Positions 1 through 7,681 of a DNA stretch of 33,444 bases are shown here, piece after piece (position 1 is the first letter of the stretch; each line of letters starts with the position of its first letter). The position numbers were made by a program, and so were the translations under genes. The notes below the pieces were generated by a model. That model saw only the letters and a program-made list of their open reading frames with translations, was not told where the DNA came from and did no database searches. The DNA lies in assembly GCF_016056305.1 (NCBI RefSeq), contig NZ_JAECZC010000016.1:116225-149668 (forward strand), in the 5' to 3' direction. This DNA is from Amazonocrinis nigriterrae CENA67. Lineage in GTDB: Bacteria; Cyanobacteriota; Cyanobacteriia; Cyanobacteriales; Nostocaceae.

Positions 1-13
1 CCCCTGCTCCCCT

Positions 14-961
14 TCAATACCCTGCTTGCTTGTCCACTACATTCCGTAAAGGCTGACCAGCTTGGTAACGTTGGAAATTGTCGAGAAACAATTCTATTGA
101 ACGCTGTTTCACTCTTGGGGAATGACCTGAACAGTGAGGTGTAATAAACAGATTAGGAACTGACCACAAAGGACTATCTGATGATAGCGGTTCTCCAATT
201 ACTGTATCTAATGCTGCACCTGCAATCCAACCTTCGGTGAGGGCTTTAATCAATGCTGGTTCATCGACTACAGCACCACGAGCAATATTAATTAGATAAG
301 CATGAGGAGGCAGCGATCGCAATACAGTTTCATCAATTAAGCCTTTGGTTTCACGAGTCAGTGGCGTAGCAATTACTACATAATCAACTTCTGGTAGGAG
401 CGATCGCCATTCATCTGCACCCACAATTTTGTCGAAATTCGGCAGTTCTTGGGGATGGCAGCGACTGCCAAAAATTCTCATATTAAAAGCTTTAGCGCGG
501 GCGGCAATTTCTTGACCGATACCACCAGCACCAATAATTAATAAAGTAGCATCCGTCAATTCTTGGATGGGAAAGTGCCTTTTCCAGTGACGTTCAGCTT
601 GTAGTGCGTGCAACTGTGGCAAATGTTTAGCGTGGGAGAGTATGTAGGCAATAACAAATTCTGCGATCGGAATTCCATGTACTCCAGCCCCATTAGTCAG
701 AATGAGGTCGCGTTCCAAATAAGCTGGTGTGAGAAAGTGATTTACCCCTGCATTCGGCGCATGATGCCAACGAAGCGTCGGCGCTGCTGCTAACACTTGA
801 TGCAGGCTAGTAAGTTTGAGAAAAAACCAACTTAAATAAACTTCCGCATCATGGGCATCATTATCGAGATTGCCGTCACTGTCAACAAGTACAATTTTTG
901 TGTCAGATGGTAAATGAGGCTCAATTTCGGCAGCGACTTCGATAGGTAAAATGAGTTTCAT
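14..961 (-). CDS. D-2-hydroxyacid dehydrogenase (NAD-dependent, phosphoglycerate-dehydrogenase-like)
   Basis: A 315-residue protein of the D-isomer-specific 2-hydroxyacid dehydrogenase family, expected to interconvert a 2-keto acid and a D-2-hydroxyacid with NAD(P)H in the cytoplasm. The dinucleotide-binding glycine motif GAGGIGQEIAARA lies mid-protein. The family's catalytic triad is visible: Arg in NIARGAVVDEPAL, Glu in the DTVIGEPLSSDSPLW segment, and His in ITPHCSGH. The length is normal for the family and the start is an ATG. It is the last gene on the minus strand, 507 bp beyond ssuB and separated from it by repeats, so membership of the ssu operon is uncertain. The substrate cannot be told from sequence. 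A link to 2-keto acids released by sulfonate metabolism is only inference. Confidence 0.9.
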   Translation of the reverse strand: MKLILPIEVAAEIEPHLPSDTKIVLVDSDGNLDNDAHDAEVYLSWFFLKLTSLHQVLAAAPTLRWHHAPNAGVNHFLTPAYLERDLILTNGAGVHGIPIAEFVIAYILSHAKHLPQLHALQAERHWKRHFPIQELTDATLLIIGAGGIGQEIAARAKAFNMRIFGSRCHPQELPNFDKIVGADEWRSLLPEVDYVVIATPLTRETKGLIDETVLRSLPPHAYLINIARGAVVDEPALIKALTEGWIAGAALDTVIGEPLSSDSPLWSVPNLFITPHCSGHSPRVKQRSIELFLDNFQRYQAGQPLRNVVDKQAGY

Positions 962-1468
962 TTTTAATTGCGGTGAATGTTGACTGCTAACTGCTGACTG
1001 CTCACTATCAGCAGTTTACAAATACAATAATTAATTGTGCAATTTATACAAATTTTTTCCAATCCGCCAACAGATTCAAACTTTAAAACCCATACTATAC
1101 CTGAAGTACAGACAATTCGCCGAATCGTCTCTCCAATTACGAATTACGAATTACAAATTACGAATTTTTCGATAATACCAGAGGTCTAGCCCATTTTTAC
1201 TAGGGCTACCTCTTGCTTAGGTGACAGCACCCAGAGTCAGTACGCTCTTAAAGAAACAAAATTACTCAACCTCGGACTTAATAATCGTCCTAATACTCTG
1301 TCATACCAACTTTTAGAAACTCCTTTTCTCTTTCTCTGTGTTCTCTGTGCGACGCCAGTTGCTTCAAGTCGGCAGAGCCGACGACAGTCGCTTCAAGCCG
1401 GGAAACCCGTCCAACGCGCTGTCTCCCCAACGCACTGGCTCCTCTGTGGTTCGTTATATACCTAAACT
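962..1468. other. Repeat-rich intergenic gap, no gene seen
   Basis: The gap holds a 7-bp tandem repeat of AATTACG/AATTACA at 1135-1162. It also holds a GC-rich dispersed-repeat segment around 1320-1460, whose text (ACGCCAGTTGCTTCAAG, CGGGAAACCCG) looks like repeats common in Nostoc genomes. A 60-codon minus-strand reading frame (1290-1472) translates this repeat and is not credible as a gene. I see no promoter or structured RNA that I can defend. Confidence 0.6.
1135..1162. repeat. 7-bp tandem repeat (AATTACG x4)
   Basis: Four consecutive heptamers, AATTACG, AATTACG, AATTACA, AATTACG. This is the short tandemly repeated repetitive (STRR) type known from heterocystous cyanobacteria. It lies between ssuB and the dehydrogenase gene. 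Confidence 0.85.
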
Positions 1469-2239
1469 TCAAACACCTGAGTGTACTAATTGTTGAGCTG
1501 CCTGAGCTTTTTCACCACTCATCACTCGGTCTAGAACAGTTTCTCTGATGTTGACAAATACTTCACTGGCTCTATCTCTTGGGCGTGGCAGATTCACAAC
1601 CACATCCATAGCAATATGTCCATTTTCAATCAGTACCACCCTATCAGCCAAAGCCACAGCCTCCTCTACATCATGAGTGACTAAAAAAGCTGTAAACTTG
1701 CGTTCTTGCCATAAAGTTTCAATTAAATGCTGCATTTCTAGGCGAGTTAGAGCATCTAATGCTCCCAAAGGTTCATCTAGCAATAGCAAACGAGGCTGAC
1801 TCACTAATGCTCTGGCTAATGATACCCGTTGCCGCTGTCCTCCAGACAGTACAGACGGCCACTCAGAAGCTCTATCTTTGAGTCCCACTTTCTCCAAAGC
1901 CCACAGCGCTCTTTCACGCCAATTACCCTGCAAGCCCAACCCCACATTTTCGATTACTCGCTTCCAAGGCAGCAAGCGGGAGTCTTGAAACATTACTGTT
2001 ACAGAACGGCTCAGCTTACGCAGTGGTTCTCCATCTAGCAATATCCCGCCTGAAGTTGCTTTATCCAATCCAGACACAAGACGCAACAAGGTACTTTTAC
2101 CACAACCACTACGTCCCACAATGGCGACAAATTCACCAGGTGCTACTTCTAAATTTAAGGTGTTTAAAACAGTTTGATTGCCAAAAGTCTTTGTCAAATC
2201 CAAAATACTTAACTGTGTACCTTGTATACTTGCACTCAC
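1469..2239 (-). CDS. ssuB: Aliphatic sulfonate ABC transporter, ATP-binding protein
   Basis: The ATPase of a sulfonate importer of the nitrate/sulfonate/taurine class, working with the SsuC permease. Counted from the chosen start it has Walker [10 protein letters not shown] (about 42-50), ABC signature LSGGQ (131-135), Walker B LLLLDE (151-156) and the switch histidine in THDVEEA (about 189). I chose the GTG at 2239 because GGAGG (2248-2252 on the minus strand) sits 8 nt before it. An ATG five codons upstream (2254) has no ribosome-binding site. The protein is about 256 residues, normal for SsuB. It lies 109 bp downstream of ssuC in the same direction. Substrate specificity (sulfonate rather than nitrate or taurine) rests on the ssuD/ssuC neighbourhood. 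Confidence 0.93.
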   Translation of the reverse strand: MSASIQGTQLSILDLTKTFGNQTVLNTLNLEVAPGEFVAIVGRSGCGKSTLLRLVSGLDKATSGGILLDGEPLRKLSRSVTVMFQDSRLLPWKRVIENVGLGLQGNWRERALWALEKVGLKDRASEWPSVLSGGQRQRVSLARALVSQPRLLLLDEPLGALDALTRLEMQHLIETLWQERKFTAFLVTHDVEEAVALADRVVLIENGHIAMDVVVNLPRPRDRASEVFVNIRETVLDRVMSGEKAQAAQQLVHSGV

Positions 2240-2247
2240 TGGGAAAA

Positions 2248-2252
2248 CCTCC
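2248..2252 (-). promoter_or_regulatory. Shine-Dalgarno GGAGG deciding the ssuB start
   Basis: GGAGG on the minus strand, 8 nt ahead of the GTG at 2239. It lies inside the first codons of the longer ATG-initiated frame, which argues that the GTG is the real start. Confidence 0.6.
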
Positions 2253-2348
2253 ATTTATTAGAAAAATTGAATTTTTTCCTTTGTCATTCTTCATGAATTA
2301 TTTATATTTACAAAGGACAAAGGACTAATAACTAATGACAGACAGTAT

Positions 2349-3182
2349 CTATTTACGCTTTTGATAGTTGGGATTCCAAGCCAAGAATTTGGCTTCTAAA
2401 CCTCTAGCGATCGCATCTGCTAATTTACCCAGCAAAGCGTAGATAACAATACTCAAAACCACCACATCAGTTTGCATAAACTCACGGGCATTCATCGCCA
2501 TGTAACCAAGACCAGAATCGGCAGCAATAGTTTCTGCCACAATCAATGTTAGCCACATAATCCCCAGGGAAAAACGGACTCCCACCAAAATCGAAGATAA
2601 TGCTCCTGGAAAGATGATTTGCCACAATAGTTGTGGTGTTTTTAATCCATAGACTTTACCCATCTCAATCAGTCCAGGATCAACGCTACGAATACCATGA
2701 AATGTATTGAGATAGAGTGGAAAGAAAACCCCCATAGATACTAGAAATAGTCTCGCTTGGTCACCAATCCCAAACCAGAGAATCACTAGCGGAATTAATG
2801 CCAAATTGGGAATGGTGCGGAGCATTTGTAAAGAACTATCCAACAACTTTTCTGCTAAACGAGAAAAGCCGTTGAGCAATCCTAAACTAAAGCCAATACT
2901 GCCACCGACGATAAAACCAGATATTGCACGCCCAGCACTAATTGCTATATGTTGGAATAATTCTCCAGTCGAAGCTAATTTGTATGCTGTGAAGATGACA
3001 CCACTCGGTGCTGGTAAAATTCTACTTGAGAGTAGACCTGCTCTTGAAGAAATTTCCCAAAGCGTCAGCACCAAAACTGGCACAATCCAAGGAATTATTT
3101 TCTCAAATTGTGGGTGTTCTAGTAACTTATTCAGGGATACATTGTAGCTTTTGCTGGTAGTATTTCTTAGAGTAATAGCCAT
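2349..3182 (-). CDS. ssuC: Aliphatic sulfonate ABC transporter, permease
   Basis: Inner-membrane permease of the BPD_transp_1 family, pairing with SsuB. The sequence is strongly hydrophobic, with several membrane helices starting at IVPVLVLTLWEISS. A loop of the EAA type that docks the ATPase is seen around IEMGKVYGLKTPQLLWQIIFPGA, followed by SILVGVRFSLGIMWLTLIVAE. I took the ATG at 3182 (277 residues); the frame can be extended by 8 codons to a TTG at 3206 but that start has no support. ssuC lies downstream of ssuD (134 bp) and upstream of ssuB, giving the order ssuD-ssuC-ssuB. No binding-protein gene adjoins it. The candidate partners are the four lipoproteins on the plus strand 5-16 kb away. 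Confidence 0.92.
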   Translation of the reverse strand: MAITLRNTTSKSYNVSLNKLLEHPQFEKIIPWIVPVLVLTLWEISSRAGLLSSRILPAPSGVIFTAYKLASTGELFQHIAISAGRAISGFIVGGSIGFSLGLLNGFSRLAEKLLDSSLQMLRTIPNLALIPLVILWFGIGDQARLFLVSMGVFFPLYLNTFHGIRSVDPGLIEMGKVYGLKTPQLLWQIIFPGALSSILVGVRFSLGIMWLTLIVAETIAADSGLGYMAMNAREFMQTDVVVLSIVIYALLGKLADAIARGLEAKFLAWNPNYQKRK

Positions 3183-3253
3183 TGCATTTTTGATTTGAAA
3201 TATCAAATTTTCAGATTTTCCCCAAATATAAATATTGGACTATCAAATTTAGA

Positions 3254-3308
3254 ATTTGAGATTTGAGATTTTTACTTCATCCCAAATCAAAAATTTCAAA
3301 TCTCAAAT
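3254..3308. repeat. 13-bp inverted repeat between ssuD and ssuC
   Basis: ATTTGAGATTTGA (3254-3266) pairs perfectly with TCAAATCTCAAAT (3296-3308), with a 29-nt loop. It resembles repeats derived from A/T-rich heptamers. It could form a weak hairpin in the ssuDCB transcript, but no U-tract marks it as a terminator. Confidence 0.6.
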
Positions 3309-3316
3309 CCAAAATC

Positions 3317-4459
3317 TTATGAGGCGCTTGTGAGTTGTTTAGCAAATTCAGCTTTGCTGACAATTTCACCAAAAGGACTGAATTGTTGTGTTAAAGGTGT
3401 TGATTCGTTCTGCAAAGGTAAGCGTGGAAACAATAATTCAGCAGTGCGATAGGCTTCTTCTAGATGGGGATATCCAGAGAAGATAAAACTTTCTATGCCT
3501 AGTTCTCGATACTCCAGCATTCTGGCCACAACTGTGTCAGCATCGCCAACAAGAGCAGTACCAGCACCACCGCGCACCAATCCAATTCCTGCCCATAAAT
3601 TGGGGCTAATCTCTAATGCTTCTCGTGAGCCATTATGTAGTTGACTCATGCGCCGTTGTCCTTCAGAATCAGACTTGGCTAAGGCTTGCTTTGCTTTAGC
3701 GATCGCTGCATCATCGACATACTCAATTAACTCATTAGCAGCATCCCAAGCAGCCGACTCTGTTTCTCGCACAATCACATGCAGGCGAATACCAAAACTT
3801 ACTGTTCTGCCTTGTTCGGCTGCTAGTTGACGCACTTCGGCAATTTTTTGTGCTACTTGTTCTGGGGGTTCTCCCCAAGTCAGGTAGGCATCAATATGTT
3901 TAGCTGCAACCAGCTTTGCAGCCGCAGATGAACCACCAAACCACAACGGTGGATAAGGTTTTTGTACTGGTGGGAACAACAGCTTGCCACCTTTGATATC
4001 TAGGTAGCGTCCTTTAAAATCCACGGTTTCGCCGCTGGTAATTCCTCGCCAAACTGTGAGAAATTCATCAGTTAACTCATAACGCTCATCATGGCTAAGA
4101 TGCAAGCCATCCCCAGCAAGTTGTATCGGATCACCACCTGTCACCACATTGATCAACAATCGGCCATTCGACATCCGGTCAAATGTTGCTGCCATGCGTG
4201 CAGCCACACCCGGCGAAGAAATTCCTGGGCGAATTGCCACCAAAAACTTCATCCGCTTGGTGACAGATATTAAAGAGGCAGCAGTAATCCAAGCATCTTC
4301 ACAAAAAGGCCCTGTGGGGAGTAATGCACCTGTATAGCCCAGATTATCCACAGCTTGGGCAATTTGCTGTAAATAATCAGGAGTAGCAGTGCGCCTGCCA
4401 TTCTCTGTTCCTAAATAACGTCCGTCACCACCAGTGGGAATAAACCAAAGAATTTGCAT
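3317..4459 (-). CDS. ssuD: FMNH2-dependent alkanesulfonate monooxygenase
   Basis: This enzyme cleaves alkanesulfonates to aldehyde and sulfite using FMNH2 and O2 in the cytoplasm, freeing sulfur for cysteine synthesis. The 380-residue sequence follows E. coli SsuD closely from end to end. Shared segments include [23 protein letters not shown] (with the active-site-region Cys of SsuD), [63 protein letters not shown] and [14 protein letters not shown]. It is the first gene of the minus-strand ssuDCB run and starts with ATG. Just upstream, at 4485-4518, is an inverted-repeat element also found before the flavoprotein gene at 7682. No FMN reductase (ssuE) is present in the window, so reduced flavin must come from elsewhere. 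Confidence 0.97.
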   Translation of the reverse strand: MQILWFIPTGGDGRYLGTENGRRTATPDYLQQIAQAVDNLGYTGALLPTGPFCEDAWITAASLISVTKRMKFLVAIRPGISSPGVAARMAATFDRMSNGRLLINVVTGGDPIQLAGDGLHLSHDERYELTDEFLTVWRGITSGETVDFKGRYLDIKGGKLLFPPVQKPYPPLWFGGSSAAAKLVAAKHIDAYLTWGEPPEQVAQKIAEVRQLAAEQGRTVSFGIRLHVIVRETESAAWDAANELIEYVDDAAIAKAKQALAKSDSEGQRRMSQLHNGSREALEISPNLWAGIGLVRGGAGTALVGDADTVVARMLEYRELGIESFIFSGYPHLEEAYRTAELLFPRLPLQNESTPLTQQFSPFGEIVSKAEFAKQLTSAS

Positions 4460-4484
4460 TGTTGTCTGGGTGTTTTAAGGTGTT

Positions 4485-4518
4485 AAACTACAGTTAATTG
4501 ACCGAATTACCGTAGTTT
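4485..4518 (-). promoter_or_regulatory. Candidate operator shared with the flavoprotein operon (copy 1)
   Basis: Read on the minus strand, AAACTAC and GTAGTTT flank a 20-nt centre. The element ends 25 nt before the ssuD ATG. A second copy at 7528-7561 has the same arms, the same 20-nt spacing and 28 of 34 positions identical, including the first 12. This shape suits a dimeric transcription factor. The regulator is unknown. Confidence 0.6.
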
Positions 4519-4841
4519 ATAGTCAAAATTTTACTCGAAATTATGTAAAAATCAACTTCAACTTGACGATTAGTAATGATTGGGGGAAGGGGAAGGGGAA
4601 GTCAAAGAGAAGGTAAGATTGACTTATAGCTGTAATGCCTGTGATTTAAAATCAACTTCTTTGCGAAATTCTTACATATTTGTCACATGGATAGCTGTAG
4701 TGTCAAATACAACTTTTGCCCCACTAACCCACATGTTCGACTAACTGATAATCACCTTCAGGCACTCAACACTCAGCACTCAGCACTCCTGTGCCGTTAC
4801 GATTGGCAACTGTATATATTTGATACGGAAGTTTTTTCAGC

Positions 4842-4983
4842 AGGACTTACGCACGGACTACGATTTTACGTCCGAAGCGAGCGTTTGCTCTCCTGCGTTC
4901 TCGTTCACTGAAGGTGTTCCCGAAGGGTAGGGTAGCGAAGTAGTCGCAAAAGCTTAGTTTTTCGTCACGAGTGCGTAAGTCCT
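4842..4983. mobile_element. MITE-like element with 13-bp terminal inverted repeats
   Basis: AGGACTTACGCAC (4842-4854) and GTGCGTAAGTCCT (4971-4983) are perfect inverted repeats bounding 142 bp with no coding capacity. TTCAG occurs on both flanks (4836-4840 and 4985-4989), each one base from the ends, possibly a 5-bp target duplication. The element stops 8 bp short of the porin stop codon. A lone end (TGCGTAAGTCCT) lies at 6904-6915, on the other side of the same gene. Confidence 0.65.
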
Positions 4984-4990
4984 ATTCAGA

Positions 4991-6817
4991 TTAGAATCTA
5001 AATACAGTACGAACCCAACCAAATAAACTGTCAGGGTTGCTGGCATTTGAATCTGGTGCAGTCACCCAGATAAAACCTGGTGTAATCTCAATGTTATCGG
5101 CGATTTTATATTGGTAGAATGCCTCGATATGCAGCGAAGTATCTTTGTCTGCTTGTCCTAAGCCTGCTCCTAAATCTACATTCTTACTCAGACTAATCAG
5201 TTTCGGTGCCATACCCACAAATAATCCCCCCAGACTGCCTTTCTTACCAAGATCAGGGAATGCCATTCCGACAGCCCAATCCATAGCTTCTCCATCGCCA
5301 CGACCTAAATAGCGGTGCGCGCCATAGCTTACCCAACCATTAATAGCAAACCCAGGACTAACTCTATAGAATGCTTGTATGCCATAAAGATTAGCCACGG
5401 TTCCTGCTCCGGCTACAGTGCTATTGACCAAGTTACTTCCTGCTGCTGGGCCGAAGTTTGTTCCGCTTAGACCTCTGGTGTTTGGTGGGCTATAGGTATT
5501 AACGTAAGTAAAAGCCGCCCGAAAGTTCTTATCACGACTAGTGTAGAGTAGCTGTCCGAGAGCTAAGTATCGGCCTGAAAAGAAGCCATTGTTAGGTGTG
5601 GGGTTGTTAGCGTTGGGTGCGCTATAGGCTAACCCTACTTGGAACTGTTGATTCAATCTGTGGAGTACAGCAATTCCACCGCCGGAATCTCCATAGTTAT
5701 AGACTAAAGCTCGCCGTGAAAAGCGTGAAATCCCATTAGCACCGGTTGCCAAATTTGATTCAAAATATGGGTTGATCGGAATAGTAAAGCCTATCTCATT
5801 AGCTCCATCGGAAAGAGCATAAATATTGACTTGGGTGTTTTTACTAAGTGGAAACCGATAACGCAGACCACCAAGAGAAAAATCATTGAGTGGTCTTGTA
5901 ACATTGGCATTATCAGCGGTTCTGCCATCAAAAGTACCCAACAATCCCGCTCTTGTTTGTCCCAAGGATACGATACTTCCACCCCCTAGGGATATGCCTA
6001 GTGAATCTTTACCAGTAAAACTGGTGTTTAATCGCAAAGACACCGAGTCTTGGAAGGTAACTACACGGGGTGCTGCTTTCTTAGTGACGACGTTATCACC
6101 TGCTAGAAGTGAGCCAACAACAAATTGCACTCGACCTGTCAGTTTAGTTGTAGTGGAAAACTGCTGTGATTCCAGGGCTGCTGTCTTTGTTTCAAGTGCA
6201 TCTACTCGTCCCCGCACTGTAGCGAGTTCTGCTGAAAATTGTTCTTGTAGCTGTTTGATTGTATCTAAATCTTCTTTTTTGACTAACTCTGCTGTAGAGC
6301 TGGCAATTAGTTCATTGAGGCGATCTAAGGCTGCATTTAAACCGGCGGCAAATTCATAACGGGTTAGAGCGCGGTTTCCTTTGAATGTACCATCTCCATA
6401 ACCAGCAATCACGCCGTAGCGCTCGACTAAGGATTGTAATGCTTGAAATGCCCAATCTGTAGGTTTTACATCCGCTAACTGAGACACAGAACTAACCTGG
6501 CTCATTGGTGAATTTTCGTCTAAAGATCCAGATGTATTTGAACCTGTAGTACCTGGTGAAAGTATGTCAGAAACAGGTGTAACCTGTTCCATCAAATTGT
6601 TGTCTTGATCTACAGACTCAGGAGATTGCTCAGGAGTAGGCGCAATTTTGTCATCATTGATGGTGGATAAAATTGATGAATCTGTAGTTTCAGAAGATTT
6701 AGAAGATTCAAGGGTATTCGCCGAGCTTTTGGTAGGACTCACAACGAGAACCACTACCATATTTAGCAGGGCAATAAAAAACACTACCCATTGAAAATTC
6801 CAACGAAATTTAAGCAT
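4991..6817 (-). CDS. SLH-domain outer-membrane porin (cyanobacterial OprB/iron-uptake-porin family)
   Basis: A 608-residue outer-membrane channel. It has an N-terminal membrane/signal segment (about 8-33), a Ser/Thr/Asp-rich linker (about 35-110) and one S-layer-homology domain (about 111-170, with VKPTDWAFQALQSLVERYGV, GYGDGTF and LTRYEFAAGLN). A coiled-coil segment (about 180-218, KEDLDTIKQL through ALETKTAALES) precedes a beta-barrel from about residue 222 to the C-terminal Phe (WVRTVFRF). This is the usual layout of cyanobacterial porins, in which the SLH domain contacts peptidoglycan. Its position between ssuD and the flavoprotein operon suggests, without proving, a role in passage of organosulfur compounds or sulfate. 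It is transcribed divergently from the flavoprotein gene across an 864-bp gap. Confidence 0.9.
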   Translation of the reverse strand: MLKFRWNFQWVVFFIALLNMVVVLVVSPTKSSANTLESSKSSETTDSSILSTINDDKIAPTPEQSPESVDQDNNLMEQVTPVSDILSPGTTGSNTSGSLDENSPMSQVSSVSQLADVKPTDWAFQALQSLVERYGVIAGYGDGTFKGNRALTRYEFAAGLNAALDRLNELIASSTAELVKKEDLDTIKQLQEQFSAELATVRGRVDALETKTAALESQQFSTTTKLTGRVQFVVGSLLAGDNVVTKKAAPRVVTFQDSVSLRLNTSFTGKDSLGISLGGGSIVSLGQTRAGLLGTFDGRTADNANVTRPLNDFSLGGLRYRFPLSKNTQVNIYALSDGANEIGFTIPINPYFESNLATGANGISRFSRRALVYNYGDSGGGIAVLHRLNQQFQVGLAYSAPNANNPTPNNGFFSGRYLALGQLLYTSRDKNFRAAFTYVNTYSPPNTRGLSGTNFGPAAGSNLVNSTVAGAGTVANLYGIQAFYRVSPGFAINGWVSYGAHRYLGRGDGEAMDWAVGMAFPDLGKKGSLGGLFVGMAPKLISLSKNVDLGAGLGQADKDTSLHIEAFYQYKIADNIEITPGFIWVTAPDSNASNPDSLFGWVRTVFRF

Positions 6818-7681
6818 GGCTCCTCAACCCTAAACAGGAATACTCTTGGTTACAAAAAAATGAAAAAGTTACAGAAATATTTCAGACAATACTTCTCCCT
6901 CGCTGCGTAAGTCCTGTGATGAATGAATTCTGCGTTGTGTACTTCATTTACTTGCAAACTGCTGTAACTGCTAGCAGCCAGCAGGAACTGCAGGAAACGA
7001 AATTTTCCTAAGGGGTCAACTTAGGTTTCAAATGGGAAAATATTATAGTTAGGCAAGTAATTCGAGTTTTTTGGATTCAGTTATCTAAACTTTTGTATCT
7101 ATGCTAGATTTACCTTGATTTAGTCAGAATTGACATTAGCAAAGTAAGCGAAGCAAGATAAAATTTTCTTTTCGTAACCAAAGCTTCAACTCTTATTCAA
7201 ACTTGCACTCTTTGCTAGAAAGCAGGGGAGCAGGGGAGAACAAGTAGAATAACAACTGACTCCTAACTCAGCACTCAGCAATTAATACTCAGCACTCGTA
7301 ATTCAACACTGGTTAGTGGTATTTCATAAGCATAGATAGTATTTATCAATAAACACCTATAAACCTATCGATTTACAGATGCTTTGCTTACAACCTTGGA
7401 TATTTGCACAAAACACTGTAAAAAACAAGTGCCTTTATAAATATTTTTTATAACATCTTAGTTGTAAACTTGTATGATCAGATGCTTGCTTTTTTTTGGC
7501 AAGTGTGACAAACTTTGTTTTGAACCAAAACTACGGTAAATTGGTCAAGTTAAAGTAGTTTTAGTAATGAAGATTACAGTATTTTGATTTGCTGGTAAGC
7601 TGCCAAGTCTAGTAAAGACAAAAAATACCGACGGGGTAAGAAGTTGACCCTTGAGGACTTTATCGATGGGGGAAAGCGTTA
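6818..7681. other. 864-bp divergent intergenic region (porin / flavoprotein)
   Basis: The left part carries an orphan MITE end (6904-6915). The sequence ggggtcaactt (7012-7022) recurs inverted as aagttgaccc (7651-7660). Around 7205-7310 are GGGGAGCAGGGGAG and CAGCACTC repeats. The right part is A/T-rich and holds the second copy of the AAACTAC...GTAGTTT element (7528-7561), 120 nt before the flavoprotein ATG. A purine-rich ribosome-binding stretch (GGGGGAAAG, near 7668-7676) precedes that start. No open reading frame here looks real. Confidence 0.5.
7528..7561 (+). promoter_or_regulatory. Candidate operator shared with ssuD (copy 2)
   Basis: AAACTAC (7528-7534) and GTAGTTT (7555-7561) flank 20 nt, in the same orientation relative to the downstream gene as the copy before ssuD. 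The two copies match at 28 of 34 positions. The conserved centre includes GGTAA and GGTCAA. Confidence 0.6.

Larger units (their letters stand above)
4460..4990. other. Intergenic region between ssuD and the porin gene
   Basis: This gap contains the candidate operator at 4485-4518, A/T-rich promoter-like DNA upstream of ssuD (minus strand TTGATT and TAAAAT about 16 nt apart, around 4531-4556), degenerate CACTCAG-type repeats near 4760-4790 and a MITE-like element at 4842-4983. A 74-codon plus-strand frame here (4687-4911) runs through repeats and is not supported. Confidence 0.5.

Noticed and set aside
1290-1472. 60-codon minus-strand frame after ssuB
   Set aside because: It translates a dispersed GC-rich repeat (REHREHRE-like text), overlaps the end of ssuB and has no ribosome-binding site.
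1469-3182. ssuBC as nitrate (nrt) or taurine (tau) transporter genes
   Set aside because: The family sequences overlap, but the unmistakable ssuD directly upstream in the same run makes alkanesulfonate the best call.
4687-4911. 74-codon plus-strand frame upstream of the porin 3' end
   Set aside because: It runs through CACTCAG repeats and into the MITE-like element; no start signal and no domain-like sequence.
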